DNA of 45,268 nt. Source: CAYFJO01 sp964343305 (GTDB taxonomy: Bacteria; Planctomycetota; Planctomycetia; Pirellulales; Pirellulaceae). A model generated the notes under the pieces. The model saw only the letters and a list, made by a program, of their open reading frames with translations, did not search any database and was not told where the DNA came from. Positions 15,863-23,884 of this stretch are shown here, piece after piece. The stretch's first letter is position 1. Every line of letters starts with the position of its first letter. Made by a program: the position numbers and the translations under genes. The stretch lies in NCBI GenBank assembly GCA_964343305.1, contig CAYFJO010000038.1, positions 1 to 45,268 of the forward strand, written 5' to 3'.

Positions 15863-17008
15863 TTAGGACCTCATCACTCGCTGGGAAAACCGTCTCAGAT
15901 TAGCGGTGGAGACGTGCATGATTCCCTTACGCCAAAGCTTCAGTTGTGATTCGTAGCGCTCACGAAACGACGGGTTTTTACTGATGGCTTCTTCCAGCAA
16001 ATCGGCAGCCCTCATCAATTCAGTGGGGTTTTGGGCAACTTGCATGGCTTCTTGCAGGGCGTTCTCGGCTTCGTCCTTTAGATCATGGGGGGAATGTTGG
16101 CCAATGGCAGTCTTCGAGCCCCGCTTGGATTGGCTTATCGACGCGCCCGGCGGCTTGCAGCCTGGTTCCCAATTTTCCAGGTCACGGAGCAGTTCGGTGG
16201 CGTCGGCATACCGATCCGCAGGGGAGGAGGCGAGACAACGGAAGATGATGGACTCCAAGCCAGCGTCGACACTGACGTTGTAGATACTGGCGGGGCGAAT
16301 CGGCCGCAAGAAGCGGTTGGCGTCCTCGATGTCTCGGTTGTTGAGCATCGGCAACGGCATTTCGTCGGTGAGCAGCAGGTAGAGTGTTGTTCCCACTGCC
16401 CAGATGTCCGCAGCACAGGAATCGACATTCTCAAGCGACTCCGGCGGCTTAAAGCCCAGCGTCCCCTTTGCACTGACAACGAGGGTGAGCGGATTAACGG
16501 CTTTGGCGAGGCCGAAGTCGCTGAGCCGAACGTGCAGGCCATCTGCCCCAAAACCGACGAGCACGTTCTGTGGCTTGATGTCACGATGCACGATGGGAGG
16601 TGATGACGAGTGGGCGACGGCCAAGCCCCGACAGATCTGCTTGACAACTTCGACCACCTGCTCGACTGGCATCAGTTCGGTTCCGAACGAACGCCAGTAT
16701 CGCTCCAGTGTGCCGCCGGGCATGTACATCATCGTGAAGTAGCCGAACCGCCCCTTGCTGGTCTCCAGGACATTGGCGTCGTAGACTTCGACGATGTTCG
16801 GGTGCTTGATCCCAGAAAGAAGAAGTGCTTCGGCGATGTCGCGTTCGATGTCTTCAGGTGTCACACCGGCTAACTTGAAAACCTTCATGGCCTGCCTGCC
16901 CATGAAGCGATGCTTGACGCGATAGACCTCAGCGAACGCCCCCTCGCCGAGCAGGCGTTCGACCTCGTAGGTTTCGCGTATAATTTGTCCGGACGAAAGA
17001 ACCTGCAC
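15863..17008 (-). CDS. Cytoplasmic Ser/Thr protein kinase of the Hsp70 cluster
   Basis: A 381-residue Hanks-type kinase with no transmembrane segment. All key motifs are present: glycine loop GEGAFAEV (21-28), ATP-binding Lys42 (AMKVF), catalytic loop VHRDIKPQN with Asp143, metal-binding SDFGLAK with Asp164, and GTLGFKPPES as the activation-segment end. After the kinase domain (to about residue 280) comes a linker and a TPR-like helical tail (AADLLEEAISKNPSFRERYE). I chose the GTG at 17008 because AAGGGAG lies six bases upstream; an ATG at 17026 in the same frame lacks such a site. It is the first minus-strand gene of the cluster and diverges from an ECF sigma factor, an arrangement known in planctomycetes for kinase-linked sigma factors. 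It probably phosphorylates the sigma factor or a cluster member; this is inference. Confidence 0.88.
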   Translation of the reverse strand: MQVLSSGQIIRETYEVERLLGEGAFAEVYRVKHRFMGRQAMKVFKLAGVTPEDIERDIAEALLLSGIKHPNIVEVYDANVLETSKGRFGYFTMMYMPGGTLERYWRSFGTELMPVEQVVEVVKQICRGLAVAHSSSPPIVHRDIKPQNVLVGFGADGLHVRLSDFGLAKAVNPLTLVVSAKGTLGFKPPESLENVDSCAADIWAVGTTLYLLLTDEMPLPMLNNRDIEDANRFLRPIRPASIYNVSVDAGLESIIFRCLASSPADRYADATELLRDLENWEPGCKPPGASISQSKRGSKTAIGQHSPHDLKDEAENALQEAMQVAQNPTELMRAADLLEEAISKNPSFRERYESQLKLWRKGIMHVSTANLRRFSQRVMRS

Positions 17009-17169
17009 GTTCCGCTCCCTTAACATCACAATATCAGAAATATCCCCCGTTGCAAGCAATGACGAGGCGGGACTGCTTCCCGCTTGACTGCTTCATGCAC
17101 ACGCATGAGAATCAGTCCCAGAAGTCCGTGAACCAACCGAGTTCATGGGGTTGATGGCGGAGGAGCCCA
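17009..17169. promoter_or_regulatory. Divergent promoter region between kinase and sigma factor
   Basis: This 161-base space must hold both divergent promoters. It contains a direct repeat GACTGCTTC at 17071-17079 and 17086-17094 (15-base period) that overlaps a short hairpin, GCGGGA (17067-17072) with TCCCGC (17078-17083). Such an arrangement could be an operator or an autoregulated promoter, but I cannot assign -35/-10 boxes. A strong GGAGGAG ribosome site for the sigma factor lies just before 17170. Confidence 0.4.
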
Positions 17170-17892
17170 ATGTCGTTTGACCGAAAGAAGCCATCGCGAT
17201 TCCCCGAAACCCACTGGTCGCTTGTCGGCCGGGCGTCGTCGTCCGATGAACTGACGCGGCAGCAGGCGTTGGGCGAGTTGCTCGTTGCCTATGTGCCCGG
17301 ACTCCGAGCCTTCTTGCTCGAGGCGCGGCGTGTACCGCCAGATTTGGTGGACGATCTCCTGCACGACTTCGTGGCGGACAAGTTCTTGGCCAGGAAGTTG
17401 GTTCATCATGCAAAGCAAGGCAAAGGCAAGTTCCGAAACTTCATTCTCAAGGCACTCAATAACTTCGTGACAACGAGGCTGAAACGTGAGTACGCAGCCA
17501 GGGCGATGCCTGCCGGCATGCGCGGATCCGACCTGGCTGCCTTGGCCTCGTGTCAGTGCGATGACCGATTTGATCAAGAATGGGTCCAGCAGGTTGTCCG
17601 GGATGCGCTTGAATTGATGGAGGCCGATTGCAGCGAAAGGGAGCGGGCCGACTTGTGGGAGGTCTTTCGCCTGCGAGTTGTCGATCCGATGCTTCATCAT
17701 GCCGTGCCTGCGGATTATGAGCAGATCATCGACCGGTTCGGCATCGCAACGCCTCGCCAGGCCATGAACCTCCTCGCAAACGCCAAACGCTGTTATGTCA
17801 AACACTTGCGCGCAGCGGTGGGACGCTATGTCCACGATGACGCTCAGATCGACGACGAAATCGTGGGTTTATGCGAAATTGTTGGGCGATAG
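17170..17892 (+). CDS. Planctomycete-type ECF RNA polymerase sigma factor
   Basis: A 240-residue sigma-70 family protein. It opens with the FPETHWSLV motif that is typical of planctomycete ECF sigma factors found beside Ser/Thr kinases. Region 2 is visible as VDDLLHDFVADKFLARKLV and GKFRNFILKALNNFVTTRLKRE; a region-4-like helix-turn-helix follows near 195-225 (YEQIIDRFGIATPRQAMNLLANAKRCYVKHL). There is no membrane anti-sigma gene nearby; control by the divergent kinase is the likely alternative, as proposed for the kinase-linked ECF groups. The GGAGGAG site makes the ATG at 17170 secure. Targets are unknown, but the divergent chaperone cluster is the obvious candidate. Confidence 0.85.
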   Translation: MSFDRKKPSRFPETHWSLVGRASSSDELTRQQALGELLVAYVPGLRAFLLEARRVPPDLVDDLLHDFVADKFLARKLVHHAKQGKGKFRNFILKALNNFVTTRLKREYAARAMPAGMRGSDLAALASCQCDDRFDQEWVQQVVRDALELMEADCSERERADLWEVFRLRVVDPMLHHAVPADYEQIIDRFGIATPRQAMNLLANAKRCYVKHLRAAVGRYVHDDAQIDDEIVGLCEIVGR

Positions 17893-17943
17893 CGCGCAAC
17901 ACGCTTGGCATCCCAAGGTAGTAGATGTGGAAATGGAATTGAT

Positions 17944-18465
17944 ATGACCAAACCGACCACGGCAAGCCAAAGAAGCAAGGACATTCTCAGGGCTCTGATG
18001 GACCCTTCGCAGCCCGACGCGGTTCCTTGGTCGTCCAGCGATCTGCGTGCCATATTGGAACATCAGCTAGCCACACACCTCGTGTCCGAACTCGACCAAT
18101 TTGCTGAGGCCAGCCAGCTTTCTAGCGATCGAGTGTTAGGGATTCTCGAAGCGTCCGGCTGCCGGACATTCCGCGACGTGCTCAAGAACGCATCGGAGTC
18201 GGTTGACGCCGTAAGACTGGTAAAGGACTTGGCGAAAGCATCGCTTGCACATTGTGGAGGTCTCCCGCGAGACGTGGCTCGTGTGCTTTATGTACTGGCG
18301 ATCTTGCGCGGTCGGCAAGCGGGCGTCTCCAATCTGACATCACTGGACAATGTGAGCCTGGAGCGTGAAACGCGGCGGTGCTTGACGTTTGGATGGTTGC
18401 CCGACGAGATTCGTTGCCTCTTGCGAGTGAATCCAAAAGGTAGATCCACAGGGAAAGGTTTTTGA
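17944..18465 (+). CDS. Unknown helical protein downstream of the sigma factor
   Basis: A 173-residue protein that I do not recognise. It is mostly helical by appearance, has no signal peptide or membrane segment, and carries only two Cys before a basic C-terminus. It follows the sigma gene by 51 bases on the same strand, so the two are probably co-transcribed, and it may be a regulator of the sigma factor. The ATG at 17944 was chosen over a TTG at 17905 because it has a purine-rich leader and the longer version adds only low-quality residues. Confidence 0.6.
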   Translation: MTKPTTASQRSKDILRALMDPSQPDAVPWSSSDLRAILEHQLATHLVSELDQFAEASQLSSDRVLGILEASGCRTFRDVLKNASESVDAVRLVKDLAKASLAHCGGLPRDVARVLYVLAILRGRQAGVSNLTSLDNVSLERETRRCLTFGWLPDEIRCLLRVNPKGRSTGKGF

Positions 18466-18478
18466 TTCGAGTGATCAG

Positions 18479-18574
18479 GGGGTCAGGCGTACAGAATTCA
18501 ATTTTTGCCTGCTAGCGTATCCACGTTTGAATACGTATTTCTAGGCAAAAATTGAATTCTGTACGCCTGACCCC
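18479..18574. repeat. Perfect 32-bp inverted repeat (MITE/REPIN-like element)
   Basis: Arm 18479-18510 (begins GGGGTCAGGCGTACAGAATT) is the exact reverse complement of 18543-18574. The 32-base spacer has its own small stem, CGTAT at 18516-18520 with ATACG at 18531-18535. It lies between two convergent genes and could serve as a two-way terminator. The perfect arms and the GGGGTCAG ends fit a non-autonomous palindromic element mobilised by a REP-type transposase elsewhere in the genome better than a plain terminator. Confidence 0.8.
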
Positions 18575-18664
18575 AACACGTTTGACAATATCGACTTGCG
18601 TTATAATCAACATGCTAAGTGGCGCTGTCCAACTAATATTCCGCCGAGATCAGGAGTCCTGAGT

Positions 18665-19987
18665 CTAGCACAACTCTGGGATCGGCCGTCCGCCCTCCGT
18701 GACGATCGGAATTGGTCGACCGCGCGCGTTCGTCCAGTAGGATTTCAAGTCGATCCCAAGATGCTTGAACGTTGTCGCGGCAAGATCTTGTGGACGAACG
18801 ACACTCGATGCCGGAGATCCGCCACGTGAATCGGTCGAGCCGATGACTTGGCCGTGTGGCAATCCGCCGCCGGCCATCACCATCGACATGACATTCGTCC
18901 AATGGTCGCGGCCCGCATCTTTGTTAACCACCGGCGAACGTCCGAATTCGCCCATCATCATGACCAGCGTGCTGTCCAACAACCCGCGCTGCTGGAGATC
19001 CGTCACCAGCGTGTGCAGCGTTCGATCGACGCGCGGCAACAGCGGCGTCAGTCCTTTTTCAATCCCACCCCACCGCACCTGATCGCCGTGGTGGTCGAAA
19101 TATCCCCACGCGCCGCTGACCAAAACAAACGTCACGCCCGCCTCAACAAGCCGGCGTGCCAATAGCGCCTTTTGACTGATGCTGTGCTTGCCATACGCCT
19201 CTCGTGTTTCCTGCGATTCCTTTTCGACATCGAACGCTTCTTGCACCTTGCCCGACAACACCATTTCGTACGCTTGTCGACTGAATTGATCGACCCGATC
19301 CAACGTTCGATCCTGATCCAACTGGCGACCAAACCGATCGAATTGTTGACGCAAATTGGCGCGATCCTGCAACCGCGGCACGTCGATGCCGGCCGGCATG
19401 GCAAACTTGCCGGCCAATTCGTGACCCTTCACTGGCGCGAACCGCGTACCCATGTGGCCCGATTCCCAGACGTCGGAGACCCACGATCGGGCGAGCCCGA
19501 CAAAGGCCGGCATGTCGGGATCGTTCGCGCCACGAAACTTCGCCGCCACCGAACCCATCGATGGATAGCCGCCACCGTCTTTGCCATCGTTCGTACGACG
19601 AGCCAGCGGGTTGCCAGCCTGCATCGTGATTGGCGTGTGATTGCTCGCGCGACAGTCGACTGAGCGAATGATCGAGAGCTTGTCGGCGATGGATGCCTGC
19701 AGCGGAAGGTGTTCGGAAAACTGCACTCCGGGCAACTTCGTGGGGATGACACCGTATGGGCCGCGGATTTCCTTTGGCGCGTTGGGTTTCGGATCCCACA
19801 TGTCGATGTGGCTGGGTCCGCCCGACAACCAGAAGAGGATCACGGCCTTTTTATCGGGTGTTGGCCTCGCAGCGCTGACTTGCGAACCGACCGACTGCGA
19901 GAGCGTCAGTCCACCTAAACCCGCGGCACCAACTTGCAAAAACCATCGACGCGATCCGACTCGAATCAAATCACTGTGCGTGTGCAT
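18665..19987 (-). CDS. Tat-exported DUF1501 protein
   Basis: A 440-residue DUF1501 protein of the alkaline-phosphatase-like fold. The N-terminus carries a twin-arginine signal (SRRWFLQVGAAGLGGL). Core motifs follow: FWLSGGPSHIDMWDPKPNAP near 53-72, then SVDCRASNHTP, MMMGEFGRSP and GRDHWTNVMSMVMAGGG. The family is very numerous in planctomycetes and usually paired with DUF1549/DUF1553 proteins; its enzymatic role is unknown. Here the partner is absent and the gene instead diverges from the HzsA-related gene. It is intact, unlike the two other DUF1501 sequences in this window. Confidence 0.9.
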   Translation of the reverse strand: MHTHSDLIRVGSRRWFLQVGAAGLGGLTLSQSVGSQVSAARPTPDKKAVILFWLSGGPSHIDMWDPKPNAPKEIRGPYGVIPTKLPGVQFSEHLPLQASIADKLSIIRSVDCRASNHTPITMQAGNPLARRTNDGKDGGGYPSMGSVAAKFRGANDPDMPAFVGLARSWVSDVWESGHMGTRFAPVKGHELAGKFAMPAGIDVPRLQDRANLRQQFDRFGRQLDQDRTLDRVDQFSRQAYEMVLSGKVQEAFDVEKESQETREAYGKHSISQKALLARRLVEAGVTFVLVSGAWGYFDHHGDQVRWGGIEKGLTPLLPRVDRTLHTLVTDLQQRGLLDSTLVMMMGEFGRSPVVNKDAGRDHWTNVMSMVMAGGGLPHGQVIGSTDSRGGSPASSVVRPQDLAATTFKHLGIDLKSYWTNARGRPIPIVTEGGRPIPELC

Positions 19988-20160
19988 GTATGTCTCGATG
20001 TGGCTGATTGCTGTGGTGGGATTAATGTACCAGCAATGGTCATTTCAAACAATGAAAATTGGCGGGACTACGGCGGAAATGGACACCAACCACTTTCGTT
20101 GTACCGATTGTGTTACAATAGTCGCTCAATCTTCACTCAACAGGATTGGGAGACAAATCG

Positions 20161-23094
20161 ATGAACCGATTCGGACGAATGTGTTGCGGCGCGTTGATCT
20201 CGTTGAATGTCTTTTCGCTTTTTTGCGAGCCAACTCGTGCGGACCTGCCCTATGACATCGTTTATGTCCGGGCTCCGCGATACGGCGATGTTCGCAACAC
20301 ACGTTGGCCCGAAATCAAAGATCCAGTTCAAATGGAACCGGGGGCGGATCTGGTCCTGTTGCGTCGCGACGGCACAGAAGAAGTGTTGGTCGAAGGCGGC
20401 AATGGTGCCGTGGTCGATCCGTTCGTCTCTTTTGACGGCGAATGGATTTTCTACAGCTATTTTCATGACCAACGCGGCGAAGCACTCAACAGTCAGCGTC
20501 GGCGAGCGTCGCGGGCAGGCGCGGACATCTACAAGATTCACATCAAGTCGCGAAAGATCATCCGGCTGACGCATCAAGAGTTCACACCTAACACGGGCGT
20601 CGCCGATTGGTCTGACGATCCAGCCAAACCGAGCGGTCCCGGCAAGACGTATCTCGGCTACGGCGTCTTTAATCTTGGGCCGTGTCCGCTGCCTGGCGGC
20701 AAGGTGATTTTCTCCTCGAGCCGCAACGGCTATTTGCCAAACAAGAGTTACACGTTTCCAAACCTGCAACTGTTCGTGATGGACGACGACGGCAGAAATG
20801 TCGAATTGGTCGGTCATCTGAACCTCGGCAGTGCGTTGCACCCGACCGTGTTGGCCGACGGCCGGGTGATGTTTTCTAGCTATGAATCGCAGGGCTTGCG
20901 TGATCAACGTCTTTGGGGGCTGTGGGCGATGCGGCCGGACGGCACGGAGTGGGAACCCCTCGTCAGCGCGTTTTCACCCGCAACCGCGTTTCATTTTCAA
21001 ACCCAATTGAGCCAAGGCAACGTCGTCGTCGAACACTATTACAATCAGAACAACAACGGTTTCGGCAGCTTCTGGTCGTTGCCCGCCAAGCCGCCCACCG
21101 GCGCGCCGCCGTTCGGTGATCCTAATGCGCGCCACGAATCCAATCGACCGTTTCAACAAGGCGTCCATGGCAACGGCAAACCGCGGTACACTTCGCTGTC
21201 GTTTTCACCGCGCGGGCTCGATGGCCTGACCGCTTTTACACACGGCGTCGATCGGGCTTCTCCCAAAGATGCCGACGGGCAGTGGTCGGGCAAAGTAACG
21301 CATCCCAGTGCCGCTCCGAACAACGACTTGCTGTGCGTCTGGTCGTCCGGTCCGGCGAACGACCTCGCTCGACCGGTTCGCACACCGTACTACGACGGTG
21401 GCATCTATCGAATCCCCGGCGGTCAAAAAGTTGCGAGTCACAAAGATCTCGAACTGATCACAAACGAACCACAATACAACGAAATGCAACCGCGGCCCGT
21501 GGTGCCGTACTCGGAGATCTATGGCGTTGAAAAACCGACCGAGCATCCGTGGCTGCCCAACGACGGTTCGACACATGATGCACTGCCGGCGGGAACGCCG
21601 TTTGGCCTCGTCGGCACGTCGAGTTTCTACAAGCGAAACACTTCGCCCGGTTACGGATCGAAATCGTTCGACGGACTCGATCCATTCAACACGTCGCAAA
21701 ACGGCGCAAGCTCCAATTGGGGCACGCAAGGAGCCGATGCGGGCAAGTACACCAACGCCGATATCTTCGCGGTTCGGATTCTGTCGATGGAACCGTCGTC
21801 GCACTTCAGCTACGGTACGAACACTGGTCGCGGATCGAGAAACTTTTTCAATCACGCCAACGAACGGCTGCGCATCCTCGGCGAAATTCCGCTTCGGAAA
21901 AGGGATTCCAAAGGCAACGAGATCCTCGATCCCGAAGGGAATCCTGACACAAGTTTTCTCGCCAAAATCCCGGCTGATGTTCCGTTCACATTTCAAACAT
22001 TGGACGCCAACGGGATGGTGCTGAACATGTCGCAGACGTGGCACCAGGTGCGTCCCGGCGAAGTGCGTCACAACTGCGGCGGCTGCCACGCTCACGCCCA
22101 AAACGGCCTAGCGTTCCAAAAGACGTTCGCCGCGCGTGATGATTACAAGTTCACCAATTTGACGGACGGCGCGATGACGCTCAGCATGAACAAGAGCGAG
22201 CCGATCGTTCAGAAACACGACGCGGGCGCGATCGATGTCGAATACTATCGCGATATCAAACCGATTCTGCTGCGATCGTGTGTCAAATGCCATTCCAAGA
22301 ATGGAAAGTCCGCCGCGGGTCTCGTGCTCGACGACGACGAGTTGGTCGACGGCTATGACAACACCTATCACCGGCTGGCCAACGATCCGCGGGCTCAACA
22401 CGGCCGCAAACCGGTCATCAAGAACGGTTCCTGGCGGCAAACGAACGCGTCGCGGTACATTCGCAAGTTTCAATCACGCCGCAGTTTGCTGACGTGGAAG
22501 ATCTACGGCAAGCGGCTCGACGGCTGGACGAATGACGACCATCCGACGGAATCAACGCCCGGCGACGCGTCGACGTTGCCCGAAGGCGCAAACCCCAACG
22601 ATGCAGACATCGATTTCGTCGGCAAGATGATGCCGCCGCCGGATTCGGACGTCCCCAGACTAACCGGCGACGAAATGCTGACGATCGCACGTTGGATCGA
22701 TCTCGGTTGTCCGATCAGCCGCCAGGACGACGGCTACAAAGAGCGAGGCTGGTTTCTCGACGAGTTGCGTCCGACGTTGACTTTGTCGTCCCCGCGACCA
22801 GGCGCGAACGACCGCATTGATCAGATCGTGATCGGCATGCACGACTACTACACTGGTCTCGACAAGGCGAGTTTGTCAGTCGTAGCCAACTTTGCCATCG
22901 ATGGTATTGCAACGGGTACGAATCTTGCCGAGCATTTCCAACCGTCTGCGCCTGGGATTTGGACCTGGCGCTTGAAGAACCCAATCGATGGCATATCGTC
23001 CGGATCGCTGGAGATTTCGGTGAAAGATGGCCAAGGGAACATTGTTAGGATCGAACGAACGTTCTCAGTCGGCAAACTGACGGCGAGTAAGTGA
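20161..23094 (+). CDS. HzsA-related exported di-haem protein
   Basis: A 977-residue protein with a signal peptide ending near residue 27, so it acts in the periplasm. The N-terminal half shows TolB/WD40-like propeller motifs (VDPFVSFDGEWIFYSYFHD, GGKVIFSSSRNGYLP, GRVMFSSYES). Two haem c sites lie in the C-terminal half: CGGCH near residue 639 and CVKCH near 706. This order matches the hydrazine-synthase alpha-subunit-related family that is widespread in planctomycetes lacking anammox. No HzsB/C genes are near, so hydrazine synthesis is not suggested; an electron-transfer or oxidative role is more likely. The ATG at 20161 starts the signal peptide. The next gene starts 9 bases after its stop. 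Confidence 0.88.
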   Translation: MNRFGRMCCGALISLNVFSLFCEPTRADLPYDIVYVRAPRYGDVRNTRWPEIKDPVQMEPGADLVLLRRDGTEEVLVEGGNGAVVDPFVSFDGEWIFYSYFHDQRGEALNSQRRRASRAGADIYKIHIKSRKIIRLTHQEFTPNTGVADWSDDPAKPSGPGKTYLGYGVFNLGPCPLPGGKVIFSSSRNGYLPNKSYTFPNLQLFVMDDDGRNVELVGHLNLGSALHPTVLADGRVMFSSYESQGLRDQRLWGLWAMRPDGTEWEPLVSAFSPATAFHFQTQLSQGNVVVEHYYNQNNNGFGSFWSLPAKPPTGAPPFGDPNARHESNRPFQQGVHGNGKPRYTSLSFSPRGLDGLTAFTHGVDRASPKDADGQWSGKVTHPSAAPNNDLLCVWSSGPANDLARPVRTPYYDGGIYRIPGGQKVASHKDLELITNEPQYNEMQPRPVVPYSEIYGVEKPTEHPWLPNDGSTHDALPAGTPFGLVGTSSFYKRNTSPGYGSKSFDGLDPFNTSQNGASSNWGTQGADAGKYTNADIFAVRILSMEPSSHFSYGTNTGRGSRNFFNHANERLRILGEIPLRKRDSKGNEILDPEGNPDTSFLAKIPADVPFTFQTLDANGMVLNMSQTWHQVRPGEVRHNCGGCHAHAQNGLAFQKTFAARDDYKFTNLTDGAMTLSMNKSEPIVQKHDAGAIDVEYYRDIKPILLRSCVKCHSKNGKSAAGLVLDDDELVDGYDNTYHRLANDPRAQHGRKPVIKNGSWRQTNASRYIRKFQSRRSLLTWKIYGKRLDGWTNDDHPTESTPGDASTLPEGANPNDADIDFVGKMMPPPDSDVPRLTGDEMLTIARWIDLGCPISRQDDGYKERGWFLDELRPTLTLSSPRPGANDRIDQIVIGMHDYYTGLDKASLSVVANFAIDGIATGTNLAEHFQPSAPGIWTWRLKNPIDGISSGSLEISVKDGQGNIVRIERTFSVGKLTASK

Positions 23095-23102
23095 GGTGAT
23101 CG

Positions 23103-23852
23103 ATGTTAAAAATGAAGTTGGCTTTTCTATTTGCCTTGGTCGCGGTTTCGGCGGCAATTGCTAAAGATCCGCCAGCGCCGCAACACATTTTTCTGTTGAT
23201 CGGCCAATCGAACATGGCGGGCCGGGCGCATTTGAAAGAGGGCGACGATCAACCGATCGAAGGCGTTTTTCTGCTGAACGACAAAGGCCATTGGGAAGCA
23301 GCCAAGAATCCGTTCAATCGTTACGCGAGCAATCGTAAAGTGTTGTCGATGCAGCGAATCGGGCCTGGCGAAGGTTTTGTGCGCCGCTTGAAAGAATCGC
23401 TGGGCGATGACTCGATTGCAGTGATTGTCAACGCCCGCGGTGGGTCGAAGATTGAGCAGTGGGCCACCGACGCCGAGCTGTACGTGAACACGATGAAACG
23501 CTATCGTGCGGCGGGCAGCCCCAAGATTGCCGGTGTAATTTGGCATCAAGGTGAGGGGAACGCGAACGACCCGGACTATTTCGACAAGCTGGTGAAATTG
23601 ATCGCTGCGTTGCGCGAGGATCTGAAGTCACCGAACTTGCCATTTGTCGCGGGGCAAGTTTTTAGGGACGTCCCGGTGAACAAGCACATCGCCCGCCTGC
23701 GCGACGAGGTCGAACACGCTGACTATGTTGACGTCGAGCGGCTGAAGGTTTTTGACGGCGTTCACTTCGACCGCGATTCACAACTTACGCTTGGCCGACG
23801 GTATGCGGAAGCATACTTGAAACTGATTGACGCCAACAAAGCTGCTCCGTAA
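23103..23852 (+). CDS. SASA-family (sialate O-acetylesterase-like) secreted esterase
   Basis: A 249-residue exported SGNH-type esterase of the SASA/carbohydrate-esterase-6-like family. After a signal peptide (cut near AIA, residue 20) come FLLIGQSNMAGR with the nucleophile Ser, then GGSKIEQW, then the IWHQGEGNA block, and finally DGVHFD with the catalytic Asp and His. It probably removes acetyl groups from polysaccharides. It is in an operon with the HzsA-related gene (8-base gap, GAGGTG ribosome site), although no functional link between the two is evident. It converges with the sulfatase that follows. Confidence 0.9.
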   Translation: MLKMKLAFLFALVAVSAAIAKDPPAPQHIFLLIGQSNMAGRAHLKEGDDQPIEGVFLLNDKGHWEAAKNPFNRYASNRKVLSMQRIGPGEGFVRRLKESLGDDSIAVIVNARGGSKIEQWATDAELYVNTMKRYRAAGSPKIAGVIWHQGEGNANDPDYFDKLVKLIAALREDLKSPNLPFVAGQVFRDVPVNKHIARLRDEVEHADYVDVERLKVFDGVHFDRDSQLTLGRRYAEAYLKLIDANKAAP

Positions 23853-23884
23853 CCATGTGAATTGCGGCGACATTGAGTTGTGAG

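Noticed and set aside
13554..15903. Several long plus-strand frames opposite the zinc-ribbon/J-like gene, including Ala/Ser- and Leu/Pro-rich ones
   Set aside because: They are readings of the same repetitive coiled-coil DNA in other frames; the minus-strand frame has zinc ribbons, a ribosome site and operon context.
20161..23094. True hydrazine synthase subunit
   Set aside because: No beta or gamma subunit genes and no anammox context nearby; only the general architecture is shared.
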